Positions 61,436-64,000 of a stretch of DNA of 64,000 nucleotides are shown here, piece after piece. A program made the position numbers and the translations under genes. Numbering within the stretch: position 1 is the first letter of the stretch; the number at the start of each line of letters is the position of its first letter. Source of the DNA: Muribaculaceae bacterium (GTDB lineage: Bacteria; Bacteroidota; Bacteroidia; Bacteroidales; Muribaculaceae); NCBI GenBank assembly GCA_017621225.1, contig JAGATN010000021.1, positions 1 to 64,000 on the forward strand, written 5' to 3'. The notes beneath the pieces are model-generated. The model was not told where the DNA came from, did not search any database, and worked only from the letters and a program-made list of their open reading frames with translations.

Positions 61436-62760
61436 TGCGTACGTTAATATTGCTCATATATATCATAATGTCGGCGGGCATTAGTCTGAAGGCTCAATCG
61501 TTGGTCGACAATGATACGACGTCGGTGGACGATGAAGATCAATTCATACGTGAAAATCCTGAAATAGAGGAATTCGTCGATGCCGACATCGTAGTGCCCG
61601 ATTATATAAATTTGTCGAGTAATCGTATAAAAATGAATGGCGCCAATTGGATGGGGCTTAAATCGGCTTTGGCCGGAATAGACACGACATCCATGGCCAT
61701 AGTACATATTGGCGACAGTCATTTGCAAGCCGACATAGCCACTCATGTTATTCGCGATTATCTTCAATATGACTTTGGAAATGCCGGCCGAGGATTGGTT
61801 GCGCCACTTAAGATGAGCGGTACCAACGAACCGCATGACTATGTGTTTAGCAGCAAAAACAAATGGAAGGCGGCTAAATTGATGAAAGCTCCGTGGAGCT
61901 ATACTATGGGATTTACAGGCACGTCGGTGTCGCCATCGAGCAAAATCAACGAATTGTCAATCGGAACGGTGCTTGAAGATGATTACAATCCGTTTTCGTC
62001 GCTTACGCTGTTTCATAATGGTAAAATAAACATAAACAGAGTAGTCTCTGAAAGCGGTCGTAACATAGAGTTTACGGCCATACCATCGAAAGATTATACG
62101 CAAATATATTTGTCCGAGCCAAGTTCGTATGTTACGTTGTTTTTTGATTCGGTAGGCGACCTCACGGTATTTGGCGCAAATTTGTCGGGCGAACGTCCCG
62201 GTATATTTTATCATACCATTGGTAACAACGGCGCTACATATTCTACATACAACCGTATCGGTAATCTTGGCGCCGGAATAGCACCATTGCATCCCGAACT
62301 GGTGATAGTGTCGTTGGGAACCAATGAGGCATTCGGACGAGTTGACAACCTTGAATTTTATAAGAGCATAGATGCTTTTGTGAAAGACATAAAGTCACAT
62401 AATCCCGAGGCTCAGATATTGCTTGTAACGCCAATGGAGTGCCAACGCCGGGCCACAAGAACCGTGACCAGGCGAAACAGAAGGGGTAGGAAATATACCG
62501 TAAAGCAACGAACCGGAAGCTACTCGGTCAATCAAAATATAAGGCCCATTAGAGAAACAATATTACGATATGGCAGAGACAATGGCATTGCCGTTTATGA
62601 TTGGTATGAAGTGGCCGGTGGTGCCGGAGCATCTTCGAAATGGATAGAGAGCAAACTATACGGTAAGGATCGCGTGCATCATACGTCAACGGGCTATAAG
62701 CTTCAAGGTAAATTGCTATATGATGCCTTACAGAAAGAATTTGAAGATATAACTAAGTGA
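61432..62760 (+). CDS. Second SGNH-type hydrolase, periplasmic
   Basis: This 442-residue protein has a signal peptide (about 1-21, ending LKAQ) and no further membrane helix. Its SGNH domain has HIGDSHLQADIA (about 87-98), VSLGTNEAFG (about 291-300) and DRVHHTSTGY (about 419-428). An Arg-rich insertion (RRATRTVTRRNRRGRKY, about 337-353) is unusual and could bind a negatively charged glycan. It overlaps both neighbours (ATGA with the SGNH gene before it, one base with the MBOAT gene after it), so the three are translated as a unit. Confidence 0.85.
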   Translation: MMRTLILLIYIIMSAGISLKAQSLVDNDTTSVDDEDQFIRENPEIEEFVDADIVVPDYINLSSNRIKMNGANWMGLKSALAGIDTTSMAIVHIGDSHLQADIATHVIRDYLQYDFGNAGRGLVAPLKMSGTNEPHDYVFSSKNKWKAAKLMKAPWSYTMGFTGTSVSPSSKINELSIGTVLEDDYNPFSSLTLFHNGKININRVVSESGRNIEFTAIPSKDYTQIYLSEPSSYVTLFFDSVGDLTVFGANLSGERPGIFYHTIGNNGATYSTYNRIGNLGAGIAPLHPELVIVSLGTNEAFGRVDNLEFYKSIDAFVKDIKSHNPEAQILLVTPMECQRRATRTVTRRNRRGRKYTVKQRTGSYSVNQNIRPIRETILRYGRDNGIAVYDWYEVAGGAGASSKWIESKLYGKDRVHHTSTGYKLQGKLLYDALQKEFEDITK

Positions 62761-64000
62761 TGATGGATTCAATCAACAATCTTTTAGATTCAATAAAGAT
62801 AGATTTTGAAAAGCTGCGCAATGTGTTGAGCTTCGACGAGGCCAATCCGTTGTTGTTCAATACGGGATTGTTTCTCATATTGTTCGTGGCGTTCTTGGCC
62901 ATATACAATTATCTTCGCAATCATCGTAATGCCAAATTGATATTTGTCATTTTATTTTCGTTGTATTTCTATTATAAGTCGTCGGCAGAATATTGCTTCA
63001 TATTACTTGGCGTATGCGTATCCGATTATTTGTTGGGCATAGCCTTGGGGCGTTTAAAGCATGATGTGCCGAGGCGATTGATCGTAGCTTTAAACGTGAT
63101 CATAAATGTAGGCATGTTGGTGTATTTCAAATATTTCAACTTGCTTATCGATGCCTTTAAAAACATCTCGAATACGCAATTCGATGCTCTTGACATTGTT
63201 TTGCCGGCCGGAATATCGTTCTTTACGTTCCGATCCATAAGCTACATAGTCGACATATATCGCGGGCATATAAAACCTTGTACCGACTTTTTGGCATATA
63301 CGTTTTATCTTACGTTTTTCCCTCCGTTGTTGGCCGGTCCGGTAGTTAGGGCCAAGGATATGCTACCTCAGGTATATGCCAATCCTGTTGCTTCGCGGGC
63401 AATGGTAAGCGAGGGCTTGTTTTTGATAATGGCCGGACTGGTGAAAAAAGTAATCGTAGCCGATTACATAAGTCAGAATTTTGTGGATAGGGTTTTTGAT
63501 AATCCCGCATTGTACAGCGGATTTGAAAATCTTGTGGGCGTGTATGGCTTTACCATACAGTTATATTGTGATTTTTCAGGTTATAGCGACATGGCAATAG
63601 GCATAGCTTTGCTGCTCGGATATAGATTTTTGGACAACTTCCGTGCTCCGTTGAAGTCGCAGAACCCTACGGAATTTTGGCGTAGATGGCATATTTCATT
63701 ATCTTCATGGTTGCGTGATTATCTGTACATTCCGCTCGGAGGCAATCGTTGTTCGCGAAGCAAACGTCATTTCAACCTTATGACCACTATGCTGATTGGC
63801 GGTTTGTGGCATGGCGCTTCGTGGATGTATGTGATATGGGGTGGTCTTCAAGGGCTATTCCTTGTGGGGCATAAGGAGATAAAACGGTTTATGCCGGCTG
63901 TCAGTGAAGAACGTAAACGTGCCTGGTGGAGAGTGGCGTTCAACGTATTCATAACGTTTAATCTCGTGGCATTCAGTTTCATGTTTTTCAGGGCCAGCTC
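62760..64000 (+). CDS. MBOAT-family O-acyltransferase, cut by window end
   Basis: The frame from the ATG at 62760 (or 62763) stays open to the last base, about 413 codons. It encodes a polytopic membrane protein of the AlgI/DltB/PatA type. Signature parts are FFPPLLAGPVVRAKD, FSGYSDMAIGIALLLGYRF, NPTEFWRRWHISLSSWLRDYLYIPLGGN and the catalytic-histidine segment GGLWHGASWMYV. Such proteins pass acyl groups, usually acetyl, across the membrane to a periplasmic SGNH partner that O-acylates a polysaccharide or peptidoglycan. The preceding two SGNH genes fit that role. The C-terminal end is outside the window. Confidence 0.93.
   Translation, partial: MMDSINNLLDSIKIDFEKLRNVLSFDEANPLLFNTGLFLILFVAFLAIYNYLRNHRNAKLIFVILFSLYFYYKSSAEYCFILLGVCVSDYLLGIALGRLKHDVPRRLIVALNVIINVGMLVYFKYFNLLIDAFKNISNTQFDALDIVLPAGISFFTFRSISYIVDIYRGHIKPCTDFLAYTFYLTFFPPLLAGPVVRAKDMLPQVYANPVASRAMVSEGLFLIMAGLVKKVIVADYISQNFVDRVFDNPALYSGFENLVGVYGFTIQLYCDFSGYSDMAIGIALLLGYRFLDNFRAPLKSQNPTEFWRRWHISLSSWLRDYLYIPLGGNRCSRSKRHFNLMTTMLIGGLWHGASWMYVIWGGLQGLFLVGHKEIKRFMPAVSEERKRAWWRVAFNVFITFNLVAFSFMFFRAS

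Noticed and set aside
1-64000. CRISPR arrays, prophage, integrases, toxin-antitoxin pairs, restriction systems
   Set aside because: I found no regularly spaced direct repeats, no integrase or phage structural genes and no recognisable defence genes; the only mobile sequence seen is the MITE-like element.

Overview
The window comes from a Bacteroidales chromosome, most likely a gut commensal; Muribaculaceae is plausible but is my inference. Evidence: lpxC is fused to fabZ and feoA to feoB; Bacteroidales-only families are present (DUF6377, DUF4923, DUF5106, porin O/P, FadL-type barrels); and thirteen genes are preceded by an exact Bacteroidota -7 box (TAnnTTTG), several with a TTG or TTTG element 19-20 bases upstream. 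Two further promoters carry one mismatch in the -7 box. Most of the window is dense housekeeping sequence with short gaps, so operons dominate.

Layout. 1-440: an isolated tRNA-His with its own promoter and terminator. 441-5128 (minus): a five-gene run panC-panD-ffh-folD-capA from one promoter. 5209-6365 (plus): recR plus a GNAT acetyltransferase. 6373-14183 (minus): an eight-gene run from a DUF5106 thioredoxin-like protein through doxX, mnmA, a bifunctional-nuclease-like protein, a nucleoside transporter, rsmE and kdsA to a DUF6377 membrane regulator. 14327-17494: clpB and a lipoprotein, convergent with a DUF4923 + glycosyltransferase pair. 19045-19382: a non-coding MITE-like element with terminal inverted repeats and a TTA target duplication. 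19512-28465: envelope genes (FadL barrel, repetitive lipoprotein, PlsC, DcaP-like porin, NhaC antiporter, M16 protease). 28483-33297: a CYTH protein, a CvfB-like RNA-binding protein and the lipid A genes lpxD, lpxC-fabZ and lpxA. 33334-39386: 5-FTHF cyclo-ligase, S41 protease, dCMP deaminase, ECF sigma factor, rmuC, porin O/P.

39445-44040 is the most intriguing core-like block. An alpha/beta hydrolase, a membrane-anchored MurF-like ligase lacking the usual UDP-substrate domain, and a Ddl-like ATP-grasp ligase are followed by an EamA exporter. The layout suggests an uncharacterised pathway that makes or attaches a small peptide. 46632-52318 looks like an accessory patch: a frameshifted LuxR/PAS regulator remnant, a TPR-HTH membrane regulator, a plug-bearing outer-membrane barrel, a degenerate stretch, a DUF1349 lipoprotein and a LuxR regulator next to feoAB.

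52327-64000: FeoAB, a stand-alone GH30 glycosidase, ftsY-rimO-isochorismate synthase, then two SGNH proteins and an MBOAT acyltransferase cut by the window end, which together look like a polysaccharide O-acylation machine. Both SRP GTPases (ffh, ftsY), two folate enzymes and most early lipid A/Kdo genes are in the window. Several start codons were moved from upstream TTG or ATG codons to internal ATGs using promoter position, family length or catalytic residue numbering.
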